Positions 7,487 to 16,547 of a stretch of 64,000 nt of DNA are shown here, piece by piece. Origin of the DNA: an uncultured Roseobacter sp. (lineage in GTDB: Bacteria > Pseudomonadota > Alphaproteobacteria > Rhodobacterales > Rhodobacteraceae). The stretch spans positions 186,001 to 250,000 of the forward strand of contig NZ_CANLQB010000007.1 in NCBI RefSeq assembly GCF_947493125.1, written 5' to 3'. The number at the start of each line of letters is the position of its first letter. Position 1 is the first letter of the stretch. A program made the position numbers and the translations under genes. The notes under the pieces were generated by a model. That model made no database searches. It was not told the origin of the DNA and saw nothing but the letters and a program-made list of their open reading frames with translations.

Positions 7487-8974
7487 TCAGGGGAGTTCGA
7501 CCGCGATGTCCCTGGTTTGTTGATAAAGACGGCGAAAGAGCGCGTAACCCTTTTCATAGACCGGATCAGGCGTCGCCGCGACCGTCTCTGCAGCGGGGTT
7601 CCACGCGGCGATGTCGGCGCGGCGCACCGCCCCGATGGCCAGCGCGGCCAAGAAAGCATCTCCATAACTTGCGCCGGTGGTCTTGTCACAGACTTCCTGG
7701 TCGATCCCGGTGATATCGGACGTCGCCTGCAGCCAGAGCCGGTTGTTCGTGCCGCCACCCACAGCACGCAGCCGCGCCGGTCTTTGGCCAAGATCGGCGA
7801 AGGTCTCCATCACATGGCGCGTGCCATAGGCAATGCCCTCGATCAGCGCGCGGTACATGTCGCCGCGGGTCTGCGTGAGGTTCAGCCCGAAGAACGCCCC
7901 TTTGGCATGCACATCATGAAGTGGCGTGCGCTCGCCCGAAAAATAGGGCAGCAGGAGCAGCCCATTGGCGCCTGGAGGTGACGCGGCTGCTTCCGTTGCC
8001 AGTTGTCGGAATGCCTCCGCCGGGTCCAGATCGCGCGCGAGCTGATCGCGGAACCAACGGGTCAGCGTGCCGGAGGTCGCCAGCCCCGCCATGGAGCCGT
8101 GCTCGCCCTCGAAGAGCCAGGGCGCGTACCAGATCCGCCGATCCGCCACACGTTCAGCGGCGCGCAGGATGATGAAGATGGTCGAGCCGTACATCATCAT
8201 CATGTCTCCCGGGCGATCCACGCCGACGGAGAGTGCTTCAGCCGCCGCGTCGATGGTTCCGGCGGTCACCGGCGTTCCGGGCGCCAGCCCGGTCGCCGCG
8301 GCCGCCCGCCCGGTGATCTCGCCGGCAATCTCGTTCGACCACATGAGCCGCGGCAGCCTCTCCAGCGGCAGGATGTCCTCCGCCAGATCGTCCACCCACC
8401 CTTGGGTCTGCACATCATAGAGCGGTGCGAAGTTCGCAGCTGTGTAGTGGTCGATCACCACTTCGCCGGTGAGGCGCTGCACGAGGAAGCTCGTGGAGGT
8501 GAGCACATGAGCGGTCTGCGCGTAAAGTTCCGGCCGCTGGCGTTTGAGCCAGAGGATCTTCGGGCCCACGGATTGTGAGGTCAGCGCATTGCCGCAGCGC
8601 GCGATCAACACGTCCTCGCCGATGCGGTCGGTGAGGTCGCGCACCTCGGCCTCGGCGCGGCCATCGACGCCGTAGAGCACACCGTTCATCAGGGGCGCGC
8701 CCATCACATCGACGGGCAGCATGCAGGGGCCGATGGCGCTGCAGCCCACCGCCTTGATGGCGCGCGGATCGACGCCACTCTCACGCAGCAGCGTCTGGCA
8801 GACAAAGACAAAATCGCCCCACCAGTCCTCTTCGGGGCGATGTTCGGCCCAGCCGGGCCGGGGCACCAGCATCTGGTGCCCGCGGGCGGCCTGGGCGACC
8901 ACGGCCCCCGCATGGTCGACCAGAATGCCCTTGGTCTCATAGGTGCCGATGTCGATGCCGAGCGTATACGCCAT
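7487..8974 (-). CDS. FGGY-family carbohydrate kinase (xylulokinase-like)
   Basis: A 495-residue kinase with the two-domain FGGY architecture. The N-terminal phosphate loop is GIDIGTYETKG (residues 5-15), the substrate-site motif with the catalytic Asp is YGVDGRAEAE near residue 107, and the C-terminal FGGY signature region reads AVGGGTNNRLWLQ near residue 412. The length is normal for xylulokinases and related ribulose or fuculose kinases. The gene starts with ATG overlapping the upstream stop (TGATG), so it is translated from the same message as the M42 peptidase and BtpA genes. The sugar is not decided by the sequence; D-xylulose is only the closest named example. Confidence 0.85.
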   Translation of the reverse strand: MAYTLGIDIGTYETKGILVDHAGAVVAQAARGHQMLVPRPGWAEHRPEEDWWGDFVFVCQTLLRESGVDPRAIKAVGCSAIGPCMLPVDVMGAPLMNGVLYGVDGRAEAEVRDLTDRIGEDVLIARCGNALTSQSVGPKILWLKRQRPELYAQTAHVLTSTSFLVQRLTGEVVIDHYTAANFAPLYDVQTQGWVDDLAEDILPLERLPRLMWSNEIAGEITGRAAAATGLAPGTPVTAGTIDAAAEALSVGVDRPGDMMMMYGSTIFIILRAAERVADRRIWYAPWLFEGEHGSMAGLATSGTLTRWFRDQLARDLDPAEAFRQLATEAAASPPGANGLLLLPYFSGERTPLHDVHAKGAFFGLNLTQTRGDMYRALIEGIAYGTRHVMETFADLGQRPARLRAVGGGTNNRLWLQATSDITGIDQEVCDKTTGASYGDAFLAALAIGAVRRADIAAWNPAAETVAATPDPVYEKGYALFRRLYQQTRDIAVELP

Positions 8975-10068
8975 CAGGGGAGTAGATCGCGCTCGAGGGA
9001 GAACGCAGGCGTGATGCGCGCCAGCATCTCTTGCAGAAGCGCGGAGAGCTGTGCGAGATCGGTGAGATCACAAAGCTCGCGGGCGGAGTGCGAATAGCGC
9101 ATGGGGAATCCCAGATCGAGGCTCGCGACGCCCTGCCCCACCAGTTGCACATAGCTGAGATCGGTCAGCACGCCGGTCTGGGCGGAGCGTTGCAGCGGCA
9201 AGTTTGCCACTTTTGCGCTCTCTTCCGCGAGGCGCACCAGCGCGGGGTGCGGGATCACCCCGTTCAGCGTGCCGCGCCCATGGAAGCTGTAGAGGCTGAT
9301 GCCCGGCCCCTGCCCCAGCGCCATCTCGCCGCGCGCGGCCATATCCGGCGTATCGGTGGCGAGCATCAGGTCGATCTGCAGTGCGATCTCGGGCTGCAGC
9401 TGCTGGGCCAGGGGCTGGGCACCGCGCAGGTTGAACTCCTCCTGCACCGTGAAGCAAAGATGCACGGGCGGCCCGCCTGTGCGCGCCGCAAGCGCCGCTG
9501 CCACGTCGAGCAGCACGGCGCAGCCTGCGCGGTCATCGACGCTGGTGCCCATCACGCGGGTCTCGCCCAGCTCCACCGCGCGCGGGGCATAAACCACAGG
9601 CGTGCCGATGCGGACACCCGCCGCCTCCGCCGCCGCCTGGGAGGCAAGACCTGCATCCACGAAGACCTCGGCGTAGCGCAGCACACGGTACTTTTCGTCC
9701 GGCATCGTCGCGTGGTGGCTCTTGTTGGCGATCACGCCCGGCAGATCGCGGCCGTCGCCGAGACAGATCAGCACCTCCTGCGCGGCCAGGGCCCGCTCCG
9801 GCACGCCACCGAGGCGTTCGAGGCGGATCAGCCCATCCGCTTCGATCTTGCGCACCACAAAGCCGAGCTGATCCATATGGGTGAAGAGCATGACGGACGG
9901 CCCCTCCCCCTCGAAGCTGACCCAGAGATTGCCGAGCACATCGGTCTCAGCAGCGCATCCCATGGCGTCAAGGCGGGCGGCGATCGCGCGCCGGACGCGA
10001 TCCTCATGGCCCGAGAGTCCGGGCAGACGCATCAGCGTCATGAGGTCCTGCCTGATCCGGTCGGTCAC
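8974..10068 (-). CDS. M42-family metallopeptidase (aminopeptidase/endoglucanase-like)
   Basis: A 364-residue protein that starts at GTG 10068, overlapping the BtpA stop by four bases (GTGA). Two metal ions should be bound by His in THMDQLGF, Asp in VDDRAGCAVLLD, the Glu pair of TVQEEFNLRGA, Asp in ATDTPDM and His in RYSHSARELCDL. All are present and in the family order. M42 enzymes are cytoplasmic dodecameric aminopeptidases, and some were first described as endoglucanases. Its place between BtpA and a sugar kinase is seen in several carbohydrate operons, so a role in sugar use cannot be excluded. An internal ATG at 10041 is a weaker start. Confidence 0.87.
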   Translation of the reverse strand: MTDRIRQDLMTLMRLPGLSGHEDRVRRAIAARLDAMGCAAETDVLGNLWVSFEGEGPSVMLFTHMDQLGFVVRKIEADGLIRLERLGGVPERALAAQEVLICLGDGRDLPGVIANKSHHATMPDEKYRVLRYAEVFVDAGLASQAAAEAAGVRIGTPVVYAPRAVELGETRVMGTSVDDRAGCAVLLDVAAALAARTGGPPVHLCFTVQEEFNLRGAQPLAQQLQPEIALQIDLMLATDTPDMAARGEMALGQGPGISLYSFHGRGTLNGVIPHPALVRLAEESAKVANLPLQRSAQTGVLTDLSYVQLVGQGVASLDLGFPMRYSHSARELCDLTDLAQLSALLQEMLARITPAFSLERDLLP

Positions 10069-10865
10069 GCCCGGGCCGCCCTGACGCGGGCCATGAAATC
10101 GGCGGCGCGGTCGGGGTCGACCGCCTTCCAGGTGTCGCCGTCCACTTTCAGGGACGAGCCGACGATGCACCCGTCGGCCACGCGCAGCACATCCGCAACG
10201 GTCTCGTGCTTGACGCCCGTGTTGGCCAAAACTGGTGTCTCGGGCAGCACCGCCTTGACCGCTTCGAGATCGCTCATCGCGGCGGCCTCGCCGGTGATCT
10301 GGCCCGAGACCAGCACCGCATCGGGGATCGAGGAGAAGACGGCGGAGCGCGCCCGGTCGGGCAAGGGCCGCGCGTCGAGCGAATGCGCGAACTCCGCCGA
10401 GACGTTGTAGAGCATCGCCATATCCGACCGCCCGAGCCGGTCGCGGTAGCGCATGGCCTTGCCCGCATCGGGCGCCCAGACCCCCATGTCGGAGGCATAG
10501 GTCCCGGTGAAGATTTCCCGCACAAAGCGCGCACCCGTGGCGGCTCCCACGGCAACGGAGGCCATCGGATCCCACAGCATGTTCACGCCGAAGGGGATGG
10601 TGATGTCGCCTCTCAGCTGCCCGATGACATAGGCCATCATTGCCGTGGACGCGGTATCGACGGTAAACTCGTAGGGCCGGTCATTTTCATTGCCGAACAT
10701 CACCGCATCGAAGTCGGCCGCCTGCAGGGCCTGAAGATCGGCACGAGCCGCCGCGACCAGATCGACCCCGGGGTCGTGGAGCGGGCTGCCCGGCAAAGCG
10801 CCCAGATGCACCATGCCGATGACCGGTTTGTCCGACCCGAAGATCGCGTTGAATCGCTCGCTCAT
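10065..10865 (-). CDS. BtpA/SgcQ family TIM-barrel protein
   Basis: A 266-residue protein that starts at ATG 10865 behind a GGGAGAGGGG ribosome site; an earlier ATG at 10913 lacks one. The start SERFNAIFGSDKPVIGMVHLGALPGSP and the end-region motif DGCIVGSSLKVDG mark the BtpA family. Members were named for photosystem I biogenesis in cyanobacteria, while others such as SgcQ sit in sugar operons as putative nucleosidases or aldolase-like barrels. Here it heads a three-gene operon with an M42 peptidase and an FGGY kinase, so a carbohydrate role is the better guess. It is divergent from the aldo/keto reductase gene across 97 bases. Confidence 0.85.
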   Translation of the reverse strand: MSERFNAIFGSDKPVIGMVHLGALPGSPLHDPGVDLVAAARADLQALQAADFDAVMFGNENDRPYEFTVDTASTAMMAYVIGQLRGDITIPFGVNMLWDPMASVAVGAATGARFVREIFTGTYASDMGVWAPDAGKAMRYRDRLGRSDMAMLYNVSAEFAHSLDARPLPDRARSAVFSSIPDAVLVSGQITGEAAAMSDLEAVKAVLPETPVLANTGVKHETVADVLRVADGCIVGSSLKVDGDTWKAVDPDRAADFMARVRAARA

Positions 10866-10962
10866 GCCCCTCTCCCCTTTGTCATCGGAGCTTAGGTTTT
10901 GCGACCTGTTCACGCAAAGGGAAACTCGCTAATGATAGCGCCAACGGACCGGGGAGGCTGGC

Positions 10963-11991
10963 ATGGCGCTGAAGACAAGACATTGGGACCGCATCGGAAA
11001 CGGCGGGGTCACCTTCACCGAATTGGGCTTCGGCACGGCGCCGCTGGGCAATCTTTACCGCGCCATTTCGGATGAGGAGGCGCGCGCCACGCTGGATGCC
11101 GCCTGGGACGGCGGCGTGCGCTATTTCGACACCGCGCCGCTCTATGGCATGGGGCTGTCGGAGACGCGGCTGAACCCGTTTCTGCGCGGCAAGCCGCGCG
11201 AGGACTATGTGCTCTCGACCAAGGTGGGGCGGCTCATGCAGCACTGCGCGCCCGAGTATCGTTCGGGGGAGGGCAAGTGGTTCGAAGTGCCCTGCCGCCG
11301 TGAGCAGTACGATTACACCTATGACGGGATCATGCGCTCGGTCGAGCATTCGTTTTCGCGGCTGGGGGTCGACCGGATCGACATTCTTTACGTGCATGAT
11401 CTGTGCATTTTCAGCCATGGCTCGAAAGAGATCTCGGACATGCGCATCGAGGAGTTCTTTGGCGGGCGCGGCTATGACGCCATGGTTTCGCTGCGCGATC
11501 AGGGGATGGTGCAGGCCATCGGCGGTGGGATCAACGAATGGGAGGTCTGCCAGACGCTGGCGGAGCGGGGCGACTTCGACCTCTTCCTGCTGGCCGGGCG
11601 CTATACGCTGCTTGAGCAGGAGGCGCTCAACAGCTTCCTGCCGCTGTGCGAGCGCCGCGGGATCGGAATTGTCACGGGTGGGCCCTACAACTCCGGCATT
11701 CTGGCCACAGGCGCCAAGCCGGGGGCCTATTACAACTATGATGTAGCGCCGCAGGAGATCCTCGACCGGGTGAGCGCCATTGAGGCGGTCTGTCGCGATC
11801 ACGGCGTACGGTTGGTGGATGCGGCCTTCCAGTTCCCGCTGTTGCATCCGGCGCATGTGGCGGTGATCCCCGGTGGGCAGGGCGTGTCGGAGATGGCGGG
11901 CAATCTGCAGGCGGCGCAGGCGGAAATCCCCGCGACGCTCTGGGATGACTTGAAGGCCAGGGGGTTGATGCGCGAGGATGCGCCGACATAG
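10963..11991 (+). CDS. aldo/keto reductase, L-fucose (D-threo-aldose) 1-dehydrogenase type
   Basis: A 342-residue NAD(P)-dependent oxidoreductase. The AKR tetrad is visible: Asp and Tyr in YFDTAPLYGMGLSE near residues 52-65, Lys in LSTKVGR near 85, and His in LYVHDL near 145. The long insert SGEGKWFEVPCRREQ is typical of the D-threo-aldose 1-dehydrogenase branch, which oxidises L-fucose and related aldoses to the lactone. The next gene encodes a lactonase, giving a direct product-to-substrate hand-off. GGGGAGG precedes ATG 10963 by about six bases. The substrate is inferred from family and context. Confidence 0.85.
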   Translation: MALKTRHWDRIGNGGVTFTELGFGTAPLGNLYRAISDEEARATLDAAWDGGVRYFDTAPLYGMGLSETRLNPFLRGKPREDYVLSTKVGRLMQHCAPEYRSGEGKWFEVPCRREQYDYTYDGIMRSVEHSFSRLGVDRIDILYVHDLCIFSHGSKEISDMRIEEFFGGRGYDAMVSLRDQGMVQAIGGGINEWEVCQTLAERGDFDLFLLAGRYTLLEQEALNSFLPLCERRGIGIVTGGPYNSGILATGAKPGAYYNYDVAPQEILDRVSAIEAVCRDHGVRLVDAAFQFPLLHPAHVAVIPGGQGVSEMAGNLQAAQAEIPATLWDDLKARGLMREDAPT

Positions 11992-12040
11992 TTTGCGCCG
12001 CTGCGGTGCGGCGACCATCTGACAACAGGGGAGCCAGAGC

Positions 12041-12880
12041 ATGAAAATCGACGCGCATCAGCATTACTGGCAGGTGGAACGCGGCGACTATGACTGGATG
12101 CCCGATCTCGCCACGCTCAACCGGGGCTATGGGCCCGCAGATCTGGAACCGGCGCTGGCGCGGCATGGCATTGCGGGCACGGTGCTGGTGCAGGCAGCCG
12201 CGACCGTGGCGGAGACGGAGTACCTGTTGGGTCTGGCCGAGGCGACGCCCAGCGTGAAGGCGGTGGTCGGGTGGATCGATTTCGAGGACCCCGGGCAGCT
12301 GGACGTTCTGAAACGCCTGGCGCGGCATCCGAAGTTCGTGGGCGTGCGCCCGATGATCCAGGACATCCCGGATGTGGGCTGGATGCTGCGGGAGGAGGTT
12401 CAGTGGGCCTATCGGGCGCTGATGGATCTGGACCTGACCTTTGACGCGCTGGGGTTTCCGCGGCATCTGGAGAATTTTCACGTGCTGTTGACCCGCTATC
12501 CGGAGATGCGGGTGGTGATCGATCACCTAATGAAGCCGCAGATCCATGAGCAGATGGCGGGCAAGGACGCCTTCACCGACTGGGCCGCGGGCATGACCCG
12601 ACTGGCGGAGGAGACCGGTGCCTTCTGCAAGTTCTCGGCCATGATCACCGAAGCGCGGGACGGCTGGACGCCCGAAGATCTGCGGCCCTTCTCCGACCAC
12701 ATCCTGCAGGCTTTCGGGGCACGGCGGGTGATGTGGGGCTCGGACTGGCCAGTGGTGCGGGTCTTTGCGGAATACGGCGATTGGCTCGACGTGGCGCAGG
12801 GGCTGACGGATGGGTTGAGCGAGGCTGAGCGCGCGGAGGTCTTCGGCGGAACGGCGCGGCGCTTCTATCGGCTGGAGTGA
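12041..12880 (+). CDS. amidohydrolase 2 family, L-fuconolactonase type
   Basis: A 279-residue TIM-barrel hydrolase. It opens with MKIDAHQHYWQVERGDYDWM, the metal-site HxH region and the fuconolactonase-like start, and near the end has GSDWPVVRVF with the catalytic Asp. Family members hydrolyse L-fucono-, L-rhamnono- or galactaro-lactones to the acids. It lies 49 bases after the aldose dehydrogenase gene, so the pair should convert an aldose to its aldonate. The dehydratase and later steps of the fuconate route are not in this window. The 3' end overlaps the convergent kinase gene by 16 bases. Confidence 0.87.
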   Translation: MKIDAHQHYWQVERGDYDWMPDLATLNRGYGPADLEPALARHGIAGTVLVQAAATVAETEYLLGLAEATPSVKAVVGWIDFEDPGQLDVLKRLARHPKFVGVRPMIQDIPDVGWMLREEVQWAYRALMDLDLTFDALGFPRHLENFHVLLTRYPEMRVVIDHLMKPQIHEQMAGKDAFTDWAAGMTRLAEETGAFCKFSAMITEARDGWTPEDLRPFSDHILQAFGARRVMWGSDWPVVRVFAEYGDWLDVAQGLTDGLSEAERAEVFGGTARRFYRLE

Positions 12881-13704
12881 TCTTGCAGGAAGGCTGTGAC
12901 GGCCGCGCGGCTGAGCTGGGCGCGCGCCTCTGGCGCCATGCTGACATGCAGCGCGGCGGCGGCCTGCGCAAAGGGGATGGCATCGGCGATCCGGACACCA
13001 CGGGTCACGTCTGCAGCGAGGGCGCCGACGAAGACATCTCCGGCGCCGTGGGTTGAAATCACGTCGACTGCGTAGCCCGGTGCCAACACATCCTCGAACA
13101 CCACGCCGTCGGCGCCGCGGGTCTCCAGCTTTGGGACGGCAAGATCGCTGTATGCCGCCGCCTCGACCCGGTTCACGATCAGCAGATCAAGCGCATCGGT
13201 CAGAGCGGGGGGCAGCGGGCGCGCGGGTCCGGCGTTCAGCCAGACCCGCGCGCCCGCTGCCTTGGCGCTCCGTGCCACCGTCAGGTTCACCTCTTCCGGT
13301 ATTTCGTTTTGAAGAAGCACAAGCGCGGTGCCCTCCGGGACGTGGATGCGCGCAGCGTCGATGTTGAGGTTCGCGGCGGAGACGATCACCGCGCCATATT
13401 CACCCTGCGCATCGACGATGGCGGCACTCATACCCGACGGGCCGGGATCGTCTTGAAGCTGGCGGGTCTCCACGCCGCTCTCCGTCAGGGTGGCGCGCAG
13501 AGCTGCGCCAAACCCATCCGCGCCCGTCCGCCCGGCGAACTCAACCTTGGCCCCAAGACGTGCTGCGGCGACCGCCTGATTGCCACCCTTGCCACCGAAG
13601 ACGTAGTCCACCGCGGAGCCCGTCACCGTTTCGTCCAGGCCCGGCAGATGCGGCGCCCGCAGCACGACGTCGAGATGCAGCGCACCGACGACCAGCAGGC
13701 TCAC
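12865..13704 (-). CDS. PfkB-family carbohydrate kinase (ribokinase-like)
   Basis: A 279-residue kinase with GTG start at 13704 overlapping the upstream isomerase stop (GTGA). It carries the substrate motif GGKGGNQAVAAARLGA near residues 38-53 and the catalytic anion-hole motif STHGAGDVFVGAL near 218-230, where Asp is the base. At 279 residues it is slightly shorter than most ribokinases. Its substrate is unknown; coupling to a TIM-barrel sugar isomerase suggests it phosphorylates the product of that enzyme. Its end overlaps the convergent lactonase gene, so read-through in either direction would make antisense RNA. Confidence 0.87.
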   Translation of the reverse strand: MSLLVVGALHLDVVLRAPHLPGLDETVTGSAVDYVFGGKGGNQAVAAARLGAKVEFAGRTGADGFGAALRATLTESGVETRQLQDDPGPSGMSAAIVDAQGEYGAVIVSAANLNIDAARIHVPEGTALVLLQNEIPEEVNLTVARSAKAAGARVWLNAGPARPLPPALTDALDLLIVNRVEAAAYSDLAVPKLETRGADGVVFEDVLAPGYAVDVISTHGAGDVFVGALAADVTRGVRIADAIPFAQAAAALHVSMAPEARAQLSRAAVTAFLQDHSSR

Positions 13705-14687
13705 GCGGCCAGAGCCCGGTGCACGATGCGCATGGCCGCGGGGGCGTCCTGTGCTGCAATGGCGGCCTGAAGCGCGGCATCGTCCACCAGCCCGGCAGCA
13801 ACGGCACGCAGGCGCTCGGCCACCGCGATATTGGTGCGGGCTTCGGCCACCGGGTCGAGCCCCGAGTGATCGGGGAAGGTATCGAAGTAGATCGCCCCGT
13901 CGTAGCCAGCGCGCTGCAGTTCCACCAGAAGCTCAATGGTTTGAATGGGATGCACGGCTCCCACCATCAACCCGTTGTCCCATTTACCGTACCCGTCATT
14001 GAGGTGCACGCCCAGGATCCGGGAGTGCCGTGCCACAAGGGCCGCCGCAAAGGCGGGCATCTCATCGGCATAAAGCACATGGGCAAAGTCGAGCGTGACG
14101 CCGGTATTGGCCCGCCCCAGATCTTTCAGCGCGAGCAGGGTCGTCGCCGCATCGGGCATCAGCGCAAAGGCGCGGGGTTCGTTGGGTTTATACTCCACTG
14201 CGATATCGATGTCGGGATCGTGGTCGGCGACCTCCGCCATCGCCTCCAGAGTGTGATCCCAGGCCGCGGCGTAATCCATCTGGAAAGAGTAGTCGAACCC
14301 GTCCTGCCCCATCCAGAGCGTCATCAGGCGCCCGCCCATCTCACCCAGTGCGTCGAGCCCGCGTTTGGTCTCGTTGATCGCCGCGCGGCGGATTGCGGCA
14401 TCGGGATGGGTAAAGGCGCCGAGCTTGTAGCCGGGGTCGGTGTAGTACCGCATGGCCAGACCGTTCAGCGCCATGCCGGTCTCTGCCAGGGCGCGGCTCA
14501 GATCCGCGGGCGTGTCCTGCACGAAGTGATCGGGATAATTCAGATCCGCCGCGGTCAGCCCGGCGGTGGCGGCCCGCGAAAGCAGATCCGCCGTCGTCAC
14601 CGTGTTCTTCCCGGGCCAATAATCTGCCGCTCCGATCTTGAAGGCATTGAGACGGGCGGCGTAGTGGGGAGGGTTTGGGGCGGTCAT
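13701..14687 (-). CDS. sugar isomerase/epimerase, xylose-isomerase-like TIM barrel
   Basis: A 328-residue protein starting at ATG 14687. The divalent-metal ligands typical of the AP-endonuclease-2/xylose-isomerase-like fold appear as Glu in AVEYKPNEP, Asp in TLDFAHV, His/Asp in GVHLNDGYGKWD and a late acidic site in YFDTFPD. It lacks a signal peptide. It is probably the first gene of a two-gene operon with the PfkB kinase, which would fit isomerisation followed by phosphorylation. L-rhamnose or other deoxysugar isomerases are possible comparisons, but the substrate is not readable. Confidence 0.82.
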   Translation of the reverse strand: MTAPNPPHYAARLNAFKIGAADYWPGKNTVTTADLLSRAATAGLTAADLNYPDHFVQDTPADLSRALAETGMALNGLAMRYYTDPGYKLGAFTHPDAAIRRAAINETKRGLDALGEMGGRLMTLWMGQDGFDYSFQMDYAAAWDHTLEAMAEVADHDPDIDIAVEYKPNEPRAFALMPDAATTLLALKDLGRANTGVTLDFAHVLYADEMPAFAAALVARHSRILGVHLNDGYGKWDNGLMVGAVHPIQTIELLVELQRAGYDGAIYFDTFPDHSGLDPVAEARTNIAVAERLRAVAAGLVDDAALQAAIAAQDAPAAMRIVHRALAA

Positions 14688-14795
14688 GCGGGCAAACCTA
14701 ACCGCAAGGTCCGAGCGGTGGCAAACCGGTTTTCGCTCCGCGCCAGCCCGTGGCGCGAGGGGCGCATTCCGTACAATCGGGTGGCAGCGGGGCGC

Positions 14796-14842
14796 GGCCC
14801 GCGTCTGGCGGCGGGGGTTGCCCCCGCCGCCAGACGCGGGCC
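14796..14842. repeat. perfect GC-rich inverted repeat (22-bp stem)
   Basis: The arm 14796-14817 pairs perfectly with 14821-14842 around TTG. A second, looser hairpin (CCCACCCGG 14841-14849 with CCGGGTGGG 14867-14875) follows at once. They fill the 228-base gap between the sulfatase stop and the isomerase start, both on the minus strand, and probably end the sulfatase transcript. No gene was seen in the gap. Confidence 0.6.
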
Positions 14843-14915
14843 CACCCGGATCCACCCAACCGGGCACCGGGTGGGCAGCCGCTGTCCGCACACTGGCGGC
14901 ACCGGCGGTGTGGGA

Positions 14916-16538
14916 TCAATTCCCGCTGTGCCCGGCCTCCCTTGCCTCCCTCACATCGGTCTGATCCCAGAAGCCGATGAACACACCCTGATCGACCTCA
15001 CGCCCCTGCCCGGCCTCGATCTCGGCATCGGATATCGTCGTCCGGTTGTGATGCCGCAGCGCCCAGCGGTGCAGGAGGGCCGCAAGGCGCTGGCGCTCGG
15101 TCTCGCAGGCGGGATCGGCTCCCAGATCATGAAACTCCGACGGGTCGGTTTCGAGGTCGAAGAGCATCGGGCGAAACCCCTCGCAATGGATGTACTTCCA
15201 GCGTCCGTCGAAGACCATCACGAGGCGGCAGTCGGGGATAGGCTGGCCGAGCATGCGCTGCGCGCGGCGCCCGGAGTAGTCGTATTCGCTGATCACCGCG
15301 CCGCGCCAGAGCGGTGCCTCGCCACGGATCAGCGGCAGCAGCGAATGCCCTTCCAGGATATGCGGGCATGGCGCGCCCCCGGCCCAGTCCACAAAGGTGG
15401 GCGCAAGATCAATGGCCTCGACCAGATGCGGCAGCACCTCTCCGCGCGTGGCGTCGGCCTCCGACGAAGGATCCACCACAATCAGCGGCACCTTGACGGA
15501 GGGGTCGTGGAACAGCTCCTTTTCCCCCAGCCAATGATCGCCCAGATAATCGCCGTGATCGGAGGTGAAGACGATGAGCGTGTCCGCACTGCGGCCCGTC
15601 TCGTCGAGCCAGCCGATCAACCGCCCGATCTGGTCATCGAGCTGCGCGATCAGCCCCATGTAGGCGGGGATCACGCGGGCGCGGACCTCCTCCCGCGCAA
15701 ACACTCTGGAAAAGCGGTGCTCGAAATAGGCGGCGAGCAGCGGGTGCGGATCCTCGCGCTCCGCCTCCGAACGCTCCACTGGACGCACGTGCTCGGGCCC
15801 GTAGAGCGCGTGGTAAGGTGCAGGCACGATGTAGGGCCAATGCGGCTTGATATAGCTGAGGTGCAGGCACCAGGGCTGGTTGCCCGCCGCGTCGATGAAC
15901 TCCATGGCACGGGTGGTGGTATAGGGCGTTTCGCTGTCCGCTTCGGCCACGCGCGCGGGCCTGTCGGCATGCTGCATCAGCCAGCCGGAGAGGATCTCGT
16001 CGTCGTCGCCTTCCGCCGAATTGGCCCATTGCTCCCAGGGGTTGGGCCCGCCGTAGCCCAGGCCTGCGAGGTGATCATTGTAGTGCGAGGGCGGTTTGCC
16101 CCCGGTTGGATGCACCCCGTCGAGCCGGTCCCAGACTTCGAAGCCGCATTCGGCGATGCGCGCGCCGATGCCCGAGGCCGGGTCGATCCCCAGCCGCTGC
16201 ATGCCGTCGAGATCGGGCGCCATATGGGTCTTGCCGCAGAGCGCCGTACGCAGGCCCAGCGGCGCCAGATGATCGCCCAGCGTCATCTCTCCCACGCGCA
16301 GGGGCGTCTGGTTCCAGGTGGCGCCGTGGCTGCGCACATACCGTCCCGTATAGGTGCTCATCCGGCTCGGACCGCAAATGGGCGACTGTACATAGGCATT
16401 GTCGAACCGCACGCCCCGCGCCGCCAGGGCGTCGATATGCGGTGTTTTCAGGTGCGGGTGGCCGGTGCAGCCGAGATAGTCGAACCGCAGTTGGTCGCAC
16501 ATGATGAAGAGGATGTTTTTCGCGGTCACAGGCCACAC
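14916..16538 (-). CDS. type I sulfatase / phosphonate-monoester-hydrolase-like enzyme
   Basis: A 540-residue alkaline-phosphatase-superfamily hydrolase. The formylglycine motif is CGPSR at residues 55-59 (Cys converted to formylglycine), followed by MSTYTGRY. Metal ligands include the Asp in IMCDQLR near residue 15 and the pair in FTSDHGDYLGDHW. The overall pattern also fits phosphonate monoester hydrolases, so the ester hydrolysed is uncertain. No clear signal peptide is present, suggesting a cytoplasmic enzyme that desulfates imported compounds. GTG at 16538 is used; a second in-frame GTG three codons later is possible. It starts nine bases after the stop of the DUF1513 gene and may be part of that operon. 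Confidence 0.85.
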   Translation of the reverse strand: MWPVTAKNILFIMCDQLRFDYLGCTGHPHLKTPHIDALAARGVRFDNAYVQSPICGPSRMSTYTGRYVRSHGATWNQTPLRVGEMTLGDHLAPLGLRTALCGKTHMAPDLDGMQRLGIDPASGIGARIAECGFEVWDRLDGVHPTGGKPPSHYNDHLAGLGYGGPNPWEQWANSAEGDDDEILSGWLMQHADRPARVAEADSETPYTTTRAMEFIDAAGNQPWCLHLSYIKPHWPYIVPAPYHALYGPEHVRPVERSEAEREDPHPLLAAYFEHRFSRVFAREEVRARVIPAYMGLIAQLDDQIGRLIGWLDETGRSADTLIVFTSDHGDYLGDHWLGEKELFHDPSVKVPLIVVDPSSEADATRGEVLPHLVEAIDLAPTFVDWAGGAPCPHILEGHSLLPLIRGEAPLWRGAVISEYDYSGRRAQRMLGQPIPDCRLVMVFDGRWKYIHCEGFRPMLFDLETDPSEFHDLGADPACETERQRLAALLHRWALRHHNRTTISDAEIEAGQGREVDQGVFIGFWDQTDVREAREAGHSGN

Positions 16539-16547
16539 GCCTGCAGG

